Assembly: GCA_028715605.1 (NCBI GenBank)
Contig: JAQURM010000001.1
Location: 1-64,000 of the forward strand
DNA: 64,000 nt
Direction of reading: 5' to 3'
Source of the DNA: Desulfovibrionales bacterium
GTDB lineage: Bacteria > Desulfobacterota > QYQD01
The translations under genes and the position numbers were made by a program. A model generated the notes under the pieces. It was not told the DNA's origin. It worked only from the letters and a program-made list of their open reading frames with translations, and made no database searches. This document shows, in pieces, positions 42,652-52,229 of the stretch (within the stretch, counting starts at the first letter, position 1; each line of letters begins with the position of its first letter).

Positions 42652-44064
42652 TCATGGGTTGCGTTGCAGGGTCAAGAATGATGTATATATTTCTTTGGAG
42701 ATAGGACATCGAAAACAGTTATCAGATTTCGCATAGTAAAAAAATAGTACGGCAAAAGAATACATCCAACTAAAACTGTTAATAAACGTCATAAATAATA
42801 TAATTAAAGAGGATATAAATATCATACCTAAGTAATCTCCTGTCTCTTTTGTATATTTACCAATGACAAATATACAAAAGATGGCCAAGGGAAGGAATCC
42901 AACCATACCATAACTGGCAAGAATTAAAGGTGCAAGCGAGTGTATCCCGAATCCAGCAACATGTAAAGTATAAGCATTATGACTGCCTATTCCCAAAATC
43001 GGATGATAAATAAATGTAGAAATTCCCAACATGAAAGTACCTATCCTCGAAAATGCGCTAACCGTCTGTTCATTCATTTGTAAGGAATCGTCTGAAGAAA
43101 GCTCCCCGATATACCTTTCAATCTGTTTTGGCCTAGTTCCCAGCAAGTTAGAAAGATTACGGTAAAGTTTTCCAATTTGGATTTGCTCCTGATTCTTCAT
43201 CGTTGCACTGAAACCTTTATTAACAACAAATGAATGAAAAGTAGTTATTCCTAAAGGAGCAACACCTTTTAAGGTCAAAAATGAAAAGAACAATAACGGC
43301 AACAAGGTCAACAATAGTATCTTTCGTTTTAAAATGAGTTGTCGATGAAAAGTTTCAATTAGAAAGAATATCGAAATAATAATAAATGTCAAAGATGCGC
43401 CTCTGCACTCAAAGAAGAACATCGGTAGTGCATTAACATAAATCAGCATATATTTTTTCCAGTCATCCAACGCATGAATGTAACCAAATAAAATCACAAA
43501 AATAATCGCCAAGGACTCATACGCTTGAGAAGAATTAAAAATTAGATTATTAATAAATAAAGGAATGACCTCTTCTTTCAGTAGCACTGCCATGAACATA
43601 TAACCAATCGCTTTAAAAGAAATTATATAAATTAGGTGTACGATGAAGTATAGTTTATTAACGTTTTTAATAACTATTTCAATTATGAATATAATAAGCA
43701 CACATACCAAAAAAGATGAAATTAGTTTTGAATAAAACAGATATTTAAATTGCTTAAACAGAGAATAATCATTGGGAAAATGAATTGTTTCGATCACCAT
43801 AAATATTAAGGCAACAATCAACAACTTGAATGAAATCAATTTGGGAATATCATTAAGGGTTATCCTATCATGTGAAAGGAAATATATTAATGCTGCAAAA
43901 AATAATGTTACAAATGGTTGAGCATGATTAGCGAACAGATGTTTTAATACATAAGAATCTGATACCAGTAAGATAATGCCATTAAACCACCGAGAAGCAT
44001 AAGCAATAGATACCCAAAAAAGGAAAAGAATTAATCTATTTCTAAGTACCATTGTCATTCTCAC
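42652..44064 (-). CDS. Wzy-like polysaccharide polymerase
   Basis: A 470-residue, very hydrophobic protein with about 11-12 membrane helices and a large extracytoplasmic loop (about residues 275-345, with LGTRPKQIERYIGELSS), the layout of O-antigen polymerases/ligases. HPILGIGSHNAYTLHVAG resembles the Wzy_C/O-antigen ligase motif region, with SHNAYL-type residues. AT-rich composition sets it apart from the nrdG-to-gpmI region, a sign of transfer. It would join lipid-linked repeat units in the periplasm. A WaaL-type ligase is the alternative. Confidence 0.75.
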   Translation of the reverse strand: MRMTMVLRNRLILFLFWVSIAYASRWFNGIILLVSDSYVLKHLFANHAQPFVTLFFAALIYFLSHDRITLNDIPKLISFKLLIVALIFMVIETIHFPNDYSLFKQFKYLFYSKLISSFLVCVLIIFIIEIVIKNVNKLYFIVHLIYIISFKAIGYMFMAVLLKEEVIPLFINNLIFNSSQAYESLAIIFVILFGYIHALDDWKKYMLIYVNALPMFFFECRGASLTFIIISIFFLIETFHRQLILKRKILLLTLLPLLFFSFLTLKGVAPLGITTFHSFVVNKGFSATMKNQEQIQIGKLYRNLSNLLGTRPKQIERYIGELSSDDSLQMNEQTVSAFSRIGTFMLGISTFIYHPILGIGSHNAYTLHVAGFGIHSLAPLILASYGMVGFLPLAIFCIFVIGKYTKETGDYLGMIFISSLIILFMTFINSFSWMYSFAVLFFYYAKSDNCFRCPISKEIYTSFLTLQRNP

Positions 44065-44124
44065 CCAATATCAATAAGTTGATAGGTTGATAAATGCACT
44101 TGCACAGCCTTTTCTGCTGTTGCA

Positions 44125-44808
44125 CTATCCTTTTTTACACAATCTACTCATATAAAGGCTTTCAGATACTTCGAAATCAAAATCTGTATCAATATCCAAA
44201 GATTCTTCTATCGGCATTTTTATCAAAAATGGGTCATTAATTTCAAGATTCCATAATTTCCCGTTATTCTGAGAAAAATAATCTCTATTAGCGATGTAGA
44301 ATGCATGCGTTACTCGAAAAAAAATGTTGCCGTCGCTTGTATTTTGGTATGTATCAGGATCAGTGTGTGTTATGGGCTTACCATCCTGGTCAAATATCCA
44401 ATCTTTTGTCTCTACAGCAGATATATATGATCTATAATTTGTCCGCTGGAAGGTGTCGTACGCTGACTTAATTGTATCTAACGTCAAAAAAACTGAGCAG
44501 GAGTTAATTACAAAGAAATATTCGGTTGGCACCCTTGTGTAATGTTCAAAAGTAATAAGAGGATGATGAGGACCTGGCGCTACAGATTCTTTTTTTCTTT
44601 CGAGGATCTCAACATTTTTATATTTTTTAGCCTTTTCCATCAACTCTTCTTCAGCAACAGCCAAAAATCTATGACTAAAATAATCAAGTTTGTCCAGTTT
44701 CCCTAATGCAATTTCAAGCAGATCGGTGCCGCAAAATGGACGAATCATTTTACTTTGCATTCTTGAAGAACTGAGCCTGGCGTTTACAATTGCTGATATT
44801 TGTTTCAT
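44125..44808 (-). CDS. Cytidylyltransferase-family protein (SpsF/NeuA-like)
   Basis: A 227-residue GT-A-like nucleotidyltransferase. Start ISAIVNARLSSSRMQSKMIRP matches the CTP-binding loop (NARxxSSRxxxKxx) of SpsF and acylneuraminate cytidylyltransferases; the end carries ESLDIDTDFDFEV, the metal-binding D-x-D region. The canonical RxGSK form is replaced, so substrate may be unusual. It lies 19 bp after the fused dehydrogenase-cytidylyltransferase gene, so both likely act in one nonulosonate or related sugar pathway. Confidence 0.8.
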   Translation of the reverse strand: MKQISAIVNARLSSSRMQSKMIRPFCGTDLLEIALGKLDKLDYFSHRFLAVAEEELMEKAKKYKNVEILERKKESVAPGPHHPLITFEHYTRVPTEYFFVINSCSVFLTLDTIKSAYDTFQRTNYRSYISAVETKDWIFDQDGKPITHTDPDTYQNTSDGNIFFRVTHAFYIANRDYFSQNNGKLWNLEINDPFLIKMPIEESLDIDTDFDFEVSESLYMSRLCKKG

Positions 44809-44827
44809 CGTTTTACCCTATATCCCA

Positions 44828-46525
44828 TTAGCTCAACAGACCAGATTTAATGATGCTTTCGGCTATCACCAAATCATCAGGGCCGTCAACGTCCATCGCT
44901 CTAAGGCGAGAAATGGGAATCGGAATCGATTTTGCGCCAAATAAGTCACCAGAGTTGATTAACGAGGAGACTCTCATAACCCGCACATTCCCATGAATAA
45001 AAAATTCAGGTTTCATCTGTTTATTGATACACACCTTTCTTTCTTTCATAAACAGAAAATGTGATCCGTGGTCATCATGGTATCTCTGATTATATGCATG
45101 ACTGTTTGAAGAAACAGGTGTAACTGTTTGAGCGGAATCAGCGCCGGGATCGTTTTTTAATGCATGTATGCACATTTCAATATCTCTTTCTGTTACAAAA
45201 GGAGAAGTAGGTTCAAGCAACACAAGAAATTCAGGCAGCCTTTCTTCTTTTTGCTTAATTGTCTCAAGGAAGTACATTATGACGTCAACGGTGGGAACAT
45301 TGTCACGAGATAAGTGCGTGGGACGGGGTTGAACTTCTATTTTTCGCATTTGGCAATAATTGCTAATTTCCTCGCTGTCGGTTGAACATATCATACGAGT
45401 AATCATGGAAGCGGACATCCCTGCTTCAATAGCATAACTTATTAATGGTTTCCCATTTAAGTGGACCATGTTTTTCAAAGGTATGCTTTTTGAGCCTCCC
45501 CGGGCAGGAATAAATGCCCATGCTTCATTGTTGCATAATTGTATCCCATTACATTTTTGCTTCTTCGTTAACTTATCGATGATAGAATTTATTGTAAACC
45601 TTTCCGTTTCATACCAGGCATCATACGTTGATCCTCCAATATGAGGCGTTATAATAAGATTGGAATTGGCCTTTGCATATGCTAACAACGGATGATCCTT
45701 AAATGTTTTTTGAAATCCGGGAACAAACTCGCCATCAAAGACATCAAGAACCGCACCGGCAAGATGACCGCTTTTCAAATATTCCAGTAATGCGCTATGG
45801 TCAACCAACTCCCCTCGAGAGGTGTTGATAAAGTATGCCCCTTCCTTAAATTCAGAAAACACTCGAGCACTAAACATGCCTTCAGTTTCTTTTTCATGAG
45901 GGACATGCACGGTGACAACATCCACTTGAGCGACTAACCCTTCCAAGCTGCTACAGCTTACCAAACCTGGCAAGCCGGAAAAGACAAATGGGTCAAAATA
46001 GAAAACATCCATTCCAAAGGCCAGAGCATATTGAGCCACTTTGAAACCGAGCCTGCCCAGTCCCACCACACCAATCTTCATTCTGGAAAGCATCTTGGCG
46101 CCACCAAATGGTCGGCGGTCCCATTGTCCATCCAAAGCATATTTGTACGCAGGAATAAGATTGCGTGTAAGAGCAATCAACAATCCCCAAGTATGCTCGG
46201 CTGTCGGTGTAATAGAATCCAAGAATTCTTTTTGATTTTTAAGTGTTACAACTTCAATACCTTTCGAACAAGCATAATCGACATCGATGTGCGGATGGCC
46301 GGTGGTATTCGAACCAATAACCTTGAGATTTAAACACTTATCTATCTTGTTTTTATCTAAGTAATACCCCATGGGAGCCAAGAGTACATCAATAGTGCTT
46401 AAAATATCCTCATTATCAAAAGAAGGATTTGCGACTTCAACTACATCAAATTTATCATTTAACAATTTTAAATTGTCAGCCTGATACTTTAAAATGGAAT
46501 AATACAATAGCTTAGGCTTGCTCAT
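44828..46525 (-). CDS. 2-hydroxyacid dehydrogenase fused to a CMP-sugar cytidylyltransferase
   Basis: About 565 residues in two domains. Residues 1-325 are a D-isomer-specific 2-hydroxyacid dehydrogenase: VGLGRLGFKVAQYA binds NAD, FINTSRGELVD and TPHIGGST give the substrate/catalytic region. Residues about 335-565 are an acylneuraminate cytidylyltransferase: WAFIPARGGSKSIPLKN (CTP loop), LLEPTSPFVTERDIE and AMDVDGPDDLVIAE. In other clusters these are neighbouring genes; fusion suggests sequential or channelled steps on a 2-oxo/2-hydroxy acid sugar. ATG at 46525 (preceded by AGTGAG) is preferred to GTG at 46534. Confidence 0.88.
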   Translation of the reverse strand: MSKPKLLYYSILKYQADNLKLLNDKFDVVEVANPSFDNEDILSTIDVLLAPMGYYLDKNKIDKCLNLKVIGSNTTGHPHIDVDYACSKGIEVVTLKNQKEFLDSITPTAEHTWGLLIALTRNLIPAYKYALDGQWDRRPFGGAKMLSRMKIGVVGLGRLGFKVAQYALAFGMDVFYFDPFVFSGLPGLVSCSSLEGLVAQVDVVTVHVPHEKETEGMFSARVFSEFKEGAYFINTSRGELVDHSALLEYLKSGHLAGAVLDVFDGEFVPGFQKTFKDHPLLAYAKANSNLIITPHIGGSTYDAWYETERFTINSIIDKLTKKQKCNGIQLCNNEAWAFIPARGGSKSIPLKNMVHLNGKPLISYAIEAGMSASMITRMICSTDSEEISNYCQMRKIEVQPRPTHLSRDNVPTVDVIMYFLETIKQKEERLPEFLVLLEPTSPFVTERDIEMCIHALKNDPGADSAQTVTPVSSNSHAYNQRYHDDHGSHFLFMKERKVCINKQMKPEFFIHGNVRVMRVSSLINSGDLFGAKSIPIPISRLRAMDVDGPDDLVIAESIIKSGLLS

Positions 46526-46604
46526 ATTTCTCACTTTAAAATTATCTCATCGTATTTTTTGATTGTTTTCAAGAAACACCACAAATATTTTCTCTACACA
46601 TTGT

Positions 46605-47759
46605 TCAGCCATCCAACTGTTCCTTGATAAACATGATTAAATCTGCTTTTCTTGTTTTTGTATCAATCAAATCGTAAAGTTTTGAGTCAAATTCAAGCGT
46701 ACTATAATTCCCATGCACGTTTAAATATTTCATACTATACTTGTGCATCTTAGTATCGCTATAATATTTCTTATTTTCATCAATACAGTTATAAACTGGA
46801 ATCTTATTAAAAAGACCATGCCATATACTATTACTTCTACCGGTTATCAATCCTTTTCTTACGTTTGGCAGAAACAGCTCAAGGTTCAGATTGTGAAGCT
46901 CTGTAATATCCCTGAAGCGAACAACTCGCCTCATTAATTTTACATACATTATTGCAATTGAGATATTTAAAAAAAAATCTGCTATCTTCGCATATCTTAA
47001 TTTTGCGGCGATCTTCCTTGAAATTCCATCGATAAAGGAATAGAAGGGTGAAAAAATTTTGTTTCTTAATATTGAATAGATCCTTTCGTTAACTATATAA
47101 TCAACTCGTTCATCGGCATTGTGAGGCTTTAACACTATCACATCATCAACATCGACTAATTTAATCAATGAAAAAACATTTTCTAAATATTCTAATCTGT
47201 CTTTAACGCAACAAAAACTGAACGGAGTGGGATTCGCCCATAGATAATCAATACCGTAATCAGGAAATATCGGATATTTCTTATAAGGAACGCCCATCTC
47301 AACAATATCTTCTTTACGAAATTTATGTCCGGCAGGCCTCTCATATTCATTAACTCTATAATTATAAAAATTCCGATCAATAACTAAAATTTTATCAATT
47401 TTTTTACCATACAGGTATTCATATTGGGCATTTCCCATGGCTAACCCTGATAGCCAAAATGTTTTTGTGCTTGCAATATTATTGTTGATATTATCAATAG
47501 TTTCTTTCGTGTAATTCGTTTGCGGTAATATTTCAATATTAGCCGTTATCTTCTCGTCATAAATGATGTCCGCCCCAAAAGATTCACACAATGCCAGGAA
47601 CTCATCAATTGTCTTTTTTGTGCGAACATGTGTCTTTTCATCAACAGCTTGCGGACATATAGCTATCCTGTATTGGCTGGACAACTCTTTTACAATGGAC
47701 AAATAAACGCAGCACCTCTGAAAACTAACAAACACTAAGGCTAAGTCGTAGTGAGACAT
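46605..47759 (-). CDS. Hypothetical surface-polysaccharide protein
   Basis: A 384-residue soluble, AT-rich protein. The N-terminus (YDLALVFVSFQRCCVYLSI) looks like the first beta-alpha unit of a Rossmann-like fold, and LITGRSNSIWHGLFNKIPVYN resembles the donor-binding loop of GT-B sialyltransferase- or CDP-glycerol-transferase-like proteins. I cannot name a family. Its place between a cytidylyltransferase gene and IS relics suggests a glycosyltransferase using a CMP-sugar, which is inference. Confidence 0.55.
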   Translation of the reverse strand: MSHYDLALVFVSFQRCCVYLSIVKELSSQYRIAICPQAVDEKTHVRTKKTIDEFLALCESFGADIIYDEKITANIEILPQTNYTKETIDNINNNIASTKTFWLSGLAMGNAQYEYLYGKKIDKILVIDRNFYNYRVNEYERPAGHKFRKEDIVEMGVPYKKYPIFPDYGIDYLWANPTPFSFCCVKDRLEYLENVFSLIKLVDVDDVIVLKPHNADERVDYIVNERIYSILRNKIFSPFYSFIDGISRKIAAKLRYAKIADFFLNISIAIMYVKLMRRVVRFRDITELHNLNLELFLPNVRKGLITGRSNSIWHGLFNKIPVYNCIDENKKYYSDTKMHKYSMKYLNVHGNYSTLEFDSKLYDLIDTKTRKADLIMFIKEQLDG

Positions 47760-47859
47760 ACCAAAACACTTTCTCCTTTTATTTGAGATTGGTGGTCAAT
47801 CCCTATTTAAAAGGAAAAGCGCCTTTTTTCTACCCCTTTCAGAATTTACACAAAAGATT

Positions 47860-48107
47860 TTACACTACCGTCATGGCACGACACTTCCGACCCACGTAGC
47901 AGGAAAACCGTTTCGTATAAAAGGGATTGTTTGCCAGCCAGGGGAGCTTCTCCCGCTTCACGTTCCCACACCTCTTGCACTGGACTCGCCGAACTTCCAC
48001 TTCCAGGTATATCCGCGCATCCCCACAGGACAGGTCCCGTATCTGTCGTTTTGTCTTGTCGTAATAACTGCGATGGACGGTGCCGCAACAACCGCATGCT
48101 GTTTTTT
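47860..48107 (-). pseudogene. ISL3-family transposase N-terminal remnant
   Basis: On the minus strand one frame reads RRVQCKRCGNVKREKLPWLA and FYTKRFSCYVGRKCRAMTVV before a TAA at 47860, typical of the zinc-ribbon and following region of ISL3 (IS204/IS1096-like) transposases, with CGCC upstream. There is no start codon, a stop lies upstream in frame and the catalytic DDE part is missing. Confidence 0.75.
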
Positions 48108-48289
48108 TTGAGTCCTCTCAAGTCGGATAACACGAGCTTTCGGGTCTCCAAATATCCCCTGTATTCCCGATCGCGGTCGAAATCCGGGGAACTGATATTC
48201 GTCCAGTAATCGTCTCTTCTTTCCCATCCACAAATCATACAGATTTTCTCACTATCTTTAAACCTCATTTTTCCTTATCTGACGCGGTG

Positions 48290-48419
48290 TTATGCCGTTC
48301 TTATGTCCGTTTTTACCCACACTCTTACACGAAGACCCCGTTTTTGTTTGCTCATTGTCATCTCCTTGTTTGAGTGACTCAGAGCTTACACCATTGTCCA
48401 GTTTTTGGGGACCACCTCA
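48290..48419 (-). pseudogene. IS3-family left end with truncated OrfA start
   Basis: TGAGGTGGTCCCCAAAAACT (minus strand from 48419) resembles an IS3-family terminal repeat, followed by AAGGAG and an ATG at 48355 reading MSKQKRG, the usual OrfA opening, which then shifts frame and stops at 48290. Confidence 0.55.
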
Positions 48420-48465
48420 CAATATATATGTTTTTCATGGGGAGGCTAACCTTAATATATGGAAC

Positions 48466-49413
48466 TTAATCCACGACAGGCCGCGTGCACTTCGAGACAA
48501 TAGCGATAAGCCCGGTGGTGGCAAGCGCAACGAAATGTAATACAACTGCGGTAGCTACACCTTCTTCGAAGTTGATGCCATAGGCTTGGAGCGAAATTGC
48601 GAAAAAGGCCTCATAAACCCCCAAATTTCCAGGCGGGCCTCCAAGGAAAGTGGATAGATTCACCATCGCGAGGCACATCGGAGCAGCGCTCCAGTGAATA
48701 TTTGGATAGCATGCCTTTAGGTAGACGAGGAAACCGATTGTTAAAAGGCCCCATACGAGCAGGGTGAGAATTTGAAATGACCAGAATGGGCGGCCGGCAC
48801 TCGGTATCGGAACCGCCGAGAGCAAAAGGTCAAATCGGCTGCGCAAGCTTTGTTTGGTTACAGAACGATTCAGTCGGTCGGGAGTTCTCTGAGCGAGGAA
48901 GATCAGTATAAAATATCCAATTAATAAGAGTGCTGTTATTGCCGAGAAAGTTCCCTCTAGCGGTTTGGGGACTGTTTTGGCTAAAGCGACCAAGCCCAAC
49001 AGCAACAGCAAAGCCGTAACATCCGCCAACTTTTCAGCCAGAAACGCTCCTGTTGCGAATGTTCCAGACCCCCCACGAGACTTTACCCAGCCGACTCGGA
49101 GTAATTCTCCCGCGCGCATCGGCGTGTAACCCCCGATAGCAAAGAACCAAACGTAGGCCTTAAGGGTAGTTGCAAAACGTTCATGCAACTGGCTGGACAT
49201 CAAATAATGCCAACGTATTGCGCGCACAACGACGGCCGCGCAGAACAACATTGAAAAGCCTGTTAGTGCTGCCAATCGGGATGGATTCAAAACTGCTTGC
49301 CATACTGTTGCGCTCGGCCAGTGCCAGACAAGAAAGCCTAGGGCCGCAAAAACGGCGACAAGCGATATGAGACCACGGGCATGCCGCATACCATTCGCCG
49401 GAATCCTGGTCAT
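48466..49413 (-). CDS. Flippase-like (lysylphosphatidylglycerol synthase TM region) membrane protein
   Basis: A 315-residue integral membrane protein with about eight helices of the LPG_synthase_TM/UPF0104 family. Typical features: GGYTPMRAGELLRVGWV near residue 95 and FLGGPPGNLGVYEAFF near 265. Members near polysaccharide genes are thought to move or modify lipid-linked sugars. It follows the sulfotransferase gene after 15 bp. The start at 49413 is GTG/ATG-like without a strong RBS. Confidence 0.85.
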   Translation of the reverse strand: MTRIPANGMRHARGLISLVAVFAALGFLVWHWPSATVWQAVLNPSRLAALTGFSMLFCAAVVVRAIRWHYLMSSQLHERFATTLKAYVWFFAIGGYTPMRAGELLRVGWVKSRGGSGTFATGAFLAEKLADVTALLLLLGLVALAKTVPKPLEGTFSAITALLLIGYFILIFLAQRTPDRLNRSVTKQSLRSRFDLLLSAVPIPSAGRPFWSFQILTLLVWGLLTIGFLVYLKACYPNIHWSAAPMCLAMVNLSTFLGGPPGNLGVYEAFFAISLQAYGINFEEGVATAVVLHFVALATTGLIAIVSKCTRPVVD

Positions 49414-49428
49414 GCTCCCGCTTTCAAG

Positions 49429-50517
49429 TCAATGATTAAACCTTCGATTGAGGAGACCGGGCAAGGAAAAACCTAGGCGTCTCGCTGCCCACACCGCGAT
49501 AGGCAAAAACTCTTTAAGCCATAAGCGCCAGTGGCGAAAGGAAACTAAGCGCAGAGTGCGTGCAGCAAGGCCATAGAGGAGGAAAGCCAAAAGTTCCCGC
49601 ACGTTGATTTGGCGTCCGGATATACAATAACCATTTGCAAGTAGAACATCACCGGCATAGTATTCGAACAAAGCTTGATCGCGCTCCGACATGGCGTGAC
49701 GCCACTTCTCCTTGTTTCCTGGATCAAGCGGTTCCATCAGTTTGACGTGCGTATCTCCCTGGGCGAGAAGCTCTGCCATGCTGTTGTCACGATTATCAAT
49801 CTCAGTCACCGGCAGACCTAGAAAATCTCCAACTCTAGCAAGCGTTGTGTCAGGAGCATCAAGCAAATCTTCGTAACGCAACTCAAGATAGCGATCAGGA
49901 TTACGCATTCCCCAGCGCTGCTTATCCTGTACATGGTCACGCCACAACCAGGCGGCTTCAGCCAGAGATCTCGGACCAAACCAAGTCGCGCGCCAAGACA
50001 AACTGACGTCCCGTCCATCTCGTATTACGTGAATGATCTTCATACTGGAAAGTGCATTATCGAATTCTTCCAGTGGTATCGAGGCAAAAAATGCACTTTT
50101 ATCTCCAGTCAGCCGGGCTTCGCGAAAATCGGCATATTCCCGGAACAAAGCTTCCACCATATCTGGGTAATTATCATTATCGGCAAGAATAGCTTTGGTC
50201 CGTGGTCGGGTCACCAAAAGACTATGCTGAACAATATCTTCCAAATCACGTCCCTGCCCGGAACGGAGCGTCCATATTTCCAGGAAATCGTAGATGCACT
50301 CAAGCAATAAGCTCCGGTTGGACTCGTTGCGCAAGTCACCCCACAATGGAAGGTACCTCTGAAACAGGGGAATGAAATGGGTCTCAATTGGAATCGCCAT
50401 CGAGAATAGAGCATTCAACTTAGTAACAAGCAGATAGGTTCCCGAACGCGGCGCCCCAACAATGAGCACGACACCTGGAATCTGGCTATCTTTCAGATTC
50501 TCATGAAGTGCGCCCAT
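49429..50517 (-). CDS. Sulfotransferase
   Basis: About 362 residues. VVLIVGAPRSGTYLLVTKL is the PAPS 5'-phosphosulfate-binding loop and IIHVIRDGRDVSLSWRATW holds the 3'-phosphate-binding Arg-Asp-x-Arg-Asp region of the sulfotransferase superfamily. The protein ends in a hydrophobic tail. ATG at 50517 is chosen for its AGGAG RBS at 5 bp; an upstream start would overlap the GT2 gene. It would sulfate a glycan or lipid, giving a sulfated polysaccharide. Confidence 0.85.
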   Translation of the reverse strand: MGALHENLKDSQIPGVVLIVGAPRSGTYLLVTKLNALFSMAIPIETHFIPLFQRYLPLWGDLRNESNRSLLLECIYDFLEIWTLRSGQGRDLEDIVQHSLLVTRPRTKAILADNDNYPDMVEALFREYADFREARLTGDKSAFFASIPLEEFDNALSSMKIIHVIRDGRDVSLSWRATWFGPRSLAEAAWLWRDHVQDKQRWGMRNPDRYLELRYEDLLDAPDTTLARVGDFLGLPVTEIDNRDNSMAELLAQGDTHVKLMEPLDPGNKEKWRHAMSERDQALFEYYAGDVLLANGYCISGRQINVRELLAFLLYGLAARTLRLVSFRHWRLWLKEFLPIAVWAARRLGFSLPGLLNRRFNH

Positions 50518-50525
50518 TACGGCTC

Positions 50526-51470
50526 CTAATGCCGCCCACGTCGGATACTGTCGACAACGGCCCCCGGACGACAACGAGCCTCATCGAGAATCCGCCAGAG
50601 ATATTCACCGACAATGCCTAGAGAAAACAGAATCATCCCTCCAAACATTGAAATCAACATTACGATGGTAGCCCAACCTGGCACTGCAATTCCCCATCCC
50701 AACCAACGAATGAAAACAACCATCGCATATAACACCGACAAGATCGAGGCAATGAGTCCGAGAATAGTAACGAATCTAACGGGGAGATAGGTGAAACTGA
50801 TAAACGTATCAACAGTAATCTTAATTTTTTTAGATAATGTCCACTGTGATTTTCCGTTTGTTCTTATTCTTCGCCTGTATGGAATCACAGCATGATCGTA
50901 GCCCAACCAAAAGACCAAAGGGAATATTGGACTATTCTTTTCCGCGAGATTAACCAGATCATCTCTAATCTGCCGATCAAAAAGACAATAATCGAATCCT
51001 CCCTTGGGAAGTCCTGGTATTGCATATCGACTCACCATGCGCCAATACATGTTGGAAACAAACGAACCGAACGTTCTCTCCTCGCGGGACTCCCGCTCTG
51101 CCACCACCAACTTGGCACCCCGTTCCCAGCGCTCTATCATCTCCAAGAAGATTTCAGGAGGATCCTGCATGTCAGCGGAAATTATTCCAACGCAATCTCC
51201 CCTAACAACCTTCAGTCCTTCTCGAATTGCAGGATTCTGGCCGAAATTCCGCGTTAGCTTGACTACCGTAATCTGCTCGGTGTGCGCTTCCTGCCATTTG
51301 AGCAAGATATTATAAGATAAATCCGTTGAGCCGTCGTCAACAAACACCAGGTCTAGCTCGTATCCGGGAAGACGTTGCCCAAGTTGTAAGAGGGTTGGAA
51401 TACTGTGGTTAAGGTTCAACTCATTTTGATAAACCGGAACCACGATGGAAAAGACTGCCTGTTCACTCAT
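50526..51470 (-). CDS. GT2 polyprenyl-phosphate glycosyltransferase (GtrB/DPM1-like)
   Basis: 314 residues: a GT2 domain (FSIVVPVYQNELNL, FVDDGSTD, ISADMQDPPE) followed by two C-terminal membrane helices (about 230-300). This is the GtrB/ArnC layout, transferring a sugar from a nucleotide donor to undecaprenyl phosphate. The lipid-linked sugar would be used by a GT-C enzyme in the periplasm; the membrane protein at 55868-57694 is a candidate. It ends 8 bp before the sulfotransferase start. Confidence 0.9.
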   Translation of the reverse strand: MSEQAVFSIVVPVYQNELNLNHSIPTLLQLGQRLPGYELDLVFVDDGSTDLSYNILLKWQEAHTEQITVVKLTRNFGQNPAIREGLKVVRGDCVGIISADMQDPPEIFLEMIERWERGAKLVVAERESREERTFGSFVSNMYWRMVSRYAIPGLPKGGFDYCLFDRQIRDDLVNLAEKNSPIFPLVFWLGYDHAVIPYRRRIRTNGKSQWTLSKKIKITVDTFISFTYLPVRFVTILGLIASILSVLYAMVVFIRWLGWGIAVPGWATIVMLISMFGGMILFSLGIVGEYLWRILDEARCRPGAVVDSIRRGRH

Positions 51471-51512
51471 GAGTCATTGCCTCATACGAACCGTTAATGA
51501 ATCCCGTCGAAA

Positions 51513-52229
51513 TTACGCGACAACATTAGCGGTCCTGCTTGTGATGTAAGCTCGAGCCTCAGATCCACAATTGGCGATCAAGTCCAAGACAGTAACACCG
51601 CCCTCAAACTCCCCATGCAGCTGCGGGTATGATGGATAATCATAGCTCTTGTATTCAAGTGAAATACCGTGCTGGTCGAATAGATCTTTGTCAAGATAAG
51701 CCTTTGCGGCCGGCCCGGACAAATAGCAGGTAGCATTCGCTTCCGTCAGCAACTGGATCAATCGCTCAGTTTTCGTACCAGTCGCTTGAAAGTCACGAGA
51801 CATTGCCATCTTCGTGGGAATATCCAGGTAGCTGCAAATCAGCTTGATCAGTCGAACATTCAAAGCACTAATCGTCTCATCTCGCGCGTCGAATGCTTCT
51901 CTTAATATCTGTAACGCATGATCCACATAGGGAGCCTGACGGTAGGCTACTTCAAACTTTTTAATATGCTCATCCTGCCATGTTCCCTTTCGGCCGATTC
52001 GTTCATAACCAATCAATGTATGTTCGATAAGTTGCCCTGTTTTCTTATAATTTACCGGCACGGTCAGCCACTCTAAGCCTTTTACTGATTTGATCTTATT
52101 TCGGTTACGCCAATCCTGCTTTGTGTACTGAATATTATCATGGAATATAAACAATTCGACATCGGAGATGAAGTCAAAATACCCTCTCCATGGGATATAG
52201 TTAGACTGTATAATCCCGACTTTCACCAA
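51513..52229 (-). CDS. WbqC-family protein
   Basis: A 238-residue WbqC-like protein: VGIIQSNYIPWRGYFDFI and FIFHDNIQYTKQDWRNRNKIK are the family signature, with CYLSGPAAKAYLDKD near 175. The family is frequent in O-antigen loci; roles as an acyl- or aminoacyl-type ligase or transferase are proposed but not settled. Start is TTG at 52229 or GTG at 52226, the latter giving a 4-bp GTGA overlap with the upstream TylF-like gene. A fragment of a second family member lies at 57669-57836. Confidence 0.88.
   Translation of the reverse strand: MVKVGIIQSNYIPWRGYFDFISDVELFIFHDNIQYTKQDWRNRNKIKSVKGLEWLTVPVNYKKTGQLIEHTLIGYERIGRKGTWQDEHIKKFEVAYRQAPYVDHALQILREAFDARDETISALNVRLIKLICSYLDIPTKMAMSRDFQATGTKTERLIQLLTEANATCYLSGPAAKAYLDKDLFDQHGISLEYKSYDYPSYPQLHGEFEGGVTVLDLIANCGSEARAYITSRTANVVA

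Larger units (their letters stand above)
47760..48465. other. IS graveyard between two parts of the polysaccharide locus
   Basis: Contains an ISL3 transposase remnant (47860-48107), an IS3-type remnant with terminal repeat (48290-48419), and no intact gene. Frames at 47846-48268 and 47931-48209 are off-frame readings. Confidence 0.7.

Noticed and set aside
47846-48268. 140-codon minus-strand frame in the IS graveyard
   Set aside because: The ISL3 transposase signature is in a different frame; this one is an off-frame reading of the remnant.
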